A stretch of 5,816 nt of DNA from Candidatus Huberarchaeum crystalense. Lineage in GTDB: Archaea > Huberarchaeota > Huberarchaeia > Huberarchaeales > Huberarchaeaceae. The notes under the pieces were generated by a model, which was not told the DNA's origin, did not search any database, and saw only the letters and a program-made list of their open reading frames with translations. Location: NCBI GenBank assembly GCA_002789275.1, contig PFSX01000014.1, positions 1 through 5,816 of the forward strand, given 5' to 3'. The position numbers and the translations under genes were made by a program. Below, one piece after another: positions 5,721 through 5,816 of this stretch; position 1 is the stretch's first letter; each line of letters starts with the position of its first letter.

Positions 5721-5816
5721 ATGCTAACTATTTTAATTAGTTGTGATATTTATAAATGTATATTAATTATTTTAATTAGTTGTGATATTTATAAATGTAT
5801 ATTAATTATTTTAATT
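5715..5816. repeat. 39-bp AT-rich tandem repeat array, cut by window edge
   Basis: Two identical 39-bp units (5729-5767 and 5768-5806) are followed by the first ten bases of a third (5807-5816). Each unit starts TATTTTAATTAGTTGTGA, contains the 10-bp palindrome ATTTATAAAT (5748-5757, 5787-5796), and ends in GTATATTAAT. A degenerate partial copy precedes them: 5715-5728 matches the last 14 bases of the unit at 9 positions, and four of the five differences are transitions. The full extent lies beyond the window. There is no unique spacer, so this is not CRISPR. Its sequence differs from the left-hand array. Confidence 0.88.

Noticed and set aside
5708..5740. Ten-codon plus-strand ORF (MIELHANYFN), possible leader peptide
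   Set aside because: Too short to support, with no ribosome-binding site; it runs into the tandem repeat, and a single Phe codon gives no case for attenuation of pheS, which is on the other strand.
5729..5816. CRISPR array or leader at the right edge
   Set aside because: The 39-bp units abut directly with identical sequence and no spacers, so this is a simple tandem repeat.

Overview
The window looks archaeal, probably from a small-genome AT-rich lineage (a DPANN archaeon such as a Woesearchaeota- or Pacearchaeota-like organism is my guess). It is roughly 30% G+C by eye. Three things point to archaea: the phenylalanyl-tRNA synthetase is of the archaeal/eukaryotic type (alpha subunit with an N-terminal winged-helix region; short 559-residue beta subunit without EMAP-like or ferredoxin-fold tRNA-binding domains), TATA boxes sit at archaeal distances from starts, and there is a COG1180-type radical SAM enzyme of the AmmeMemoRadiSam family. 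The exact lineage is inference.

Layout, left to right. 1-260: an AT-rich tandem-repeat array with a unit of about 52 bp. 241-362: gene-free AT-rich DNA with one small hairpin. 363-947 (minus): an HD-domain phosphohydrolase. 965-1984 (minus): the radical SAM enzyme, 17 nt upstream of the HD gene and probably co-transcribed with it from a leaderless promoter. 2007-2350 (plus): a decayed nucleotidyltransferase gene, with no ATG, a one-base frameshift and a missing C-terminal half, wedged between the radical SAM promoter and the 3' end of pheT. 2353-4032 (minus): pheT. 4076-5596 (minus): pheS. 5597-5816: the pheS upstream region with a duplicated TATA-containing module, a 9-bp-stem hairpin, and a second AT-rich tandem array (39-bp unit) that runs off the right edge.

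All four intact genes lie on the minus strand, in two probable operons. pheS-pheT encodes the two subunits of the (alpha-beta)2 enzyme that charges tRNA-Phe. The second unit pairs a radical SAM enzyme of unresolved substrate with a hydrolase carrying a complete H-HD-H-H-D metal-ligand set; a shared role is inferred only from their adjacency. First genes of operons lack a Shine-Dalgarno sequence, whereas pheT, an internal cistron, has a clear GGAG.

I see no CRISPR array, tRNA, rRNA or insertion sequence. The most interesting material is the decayed nucleotidyltransferase, the radical SAM/HD pairing, the duplicated pheS promoter module whose 39-bp offset equals the period of the neighbouring array, and a shared TATA-plus-box arrangement at two promoter-like sites.
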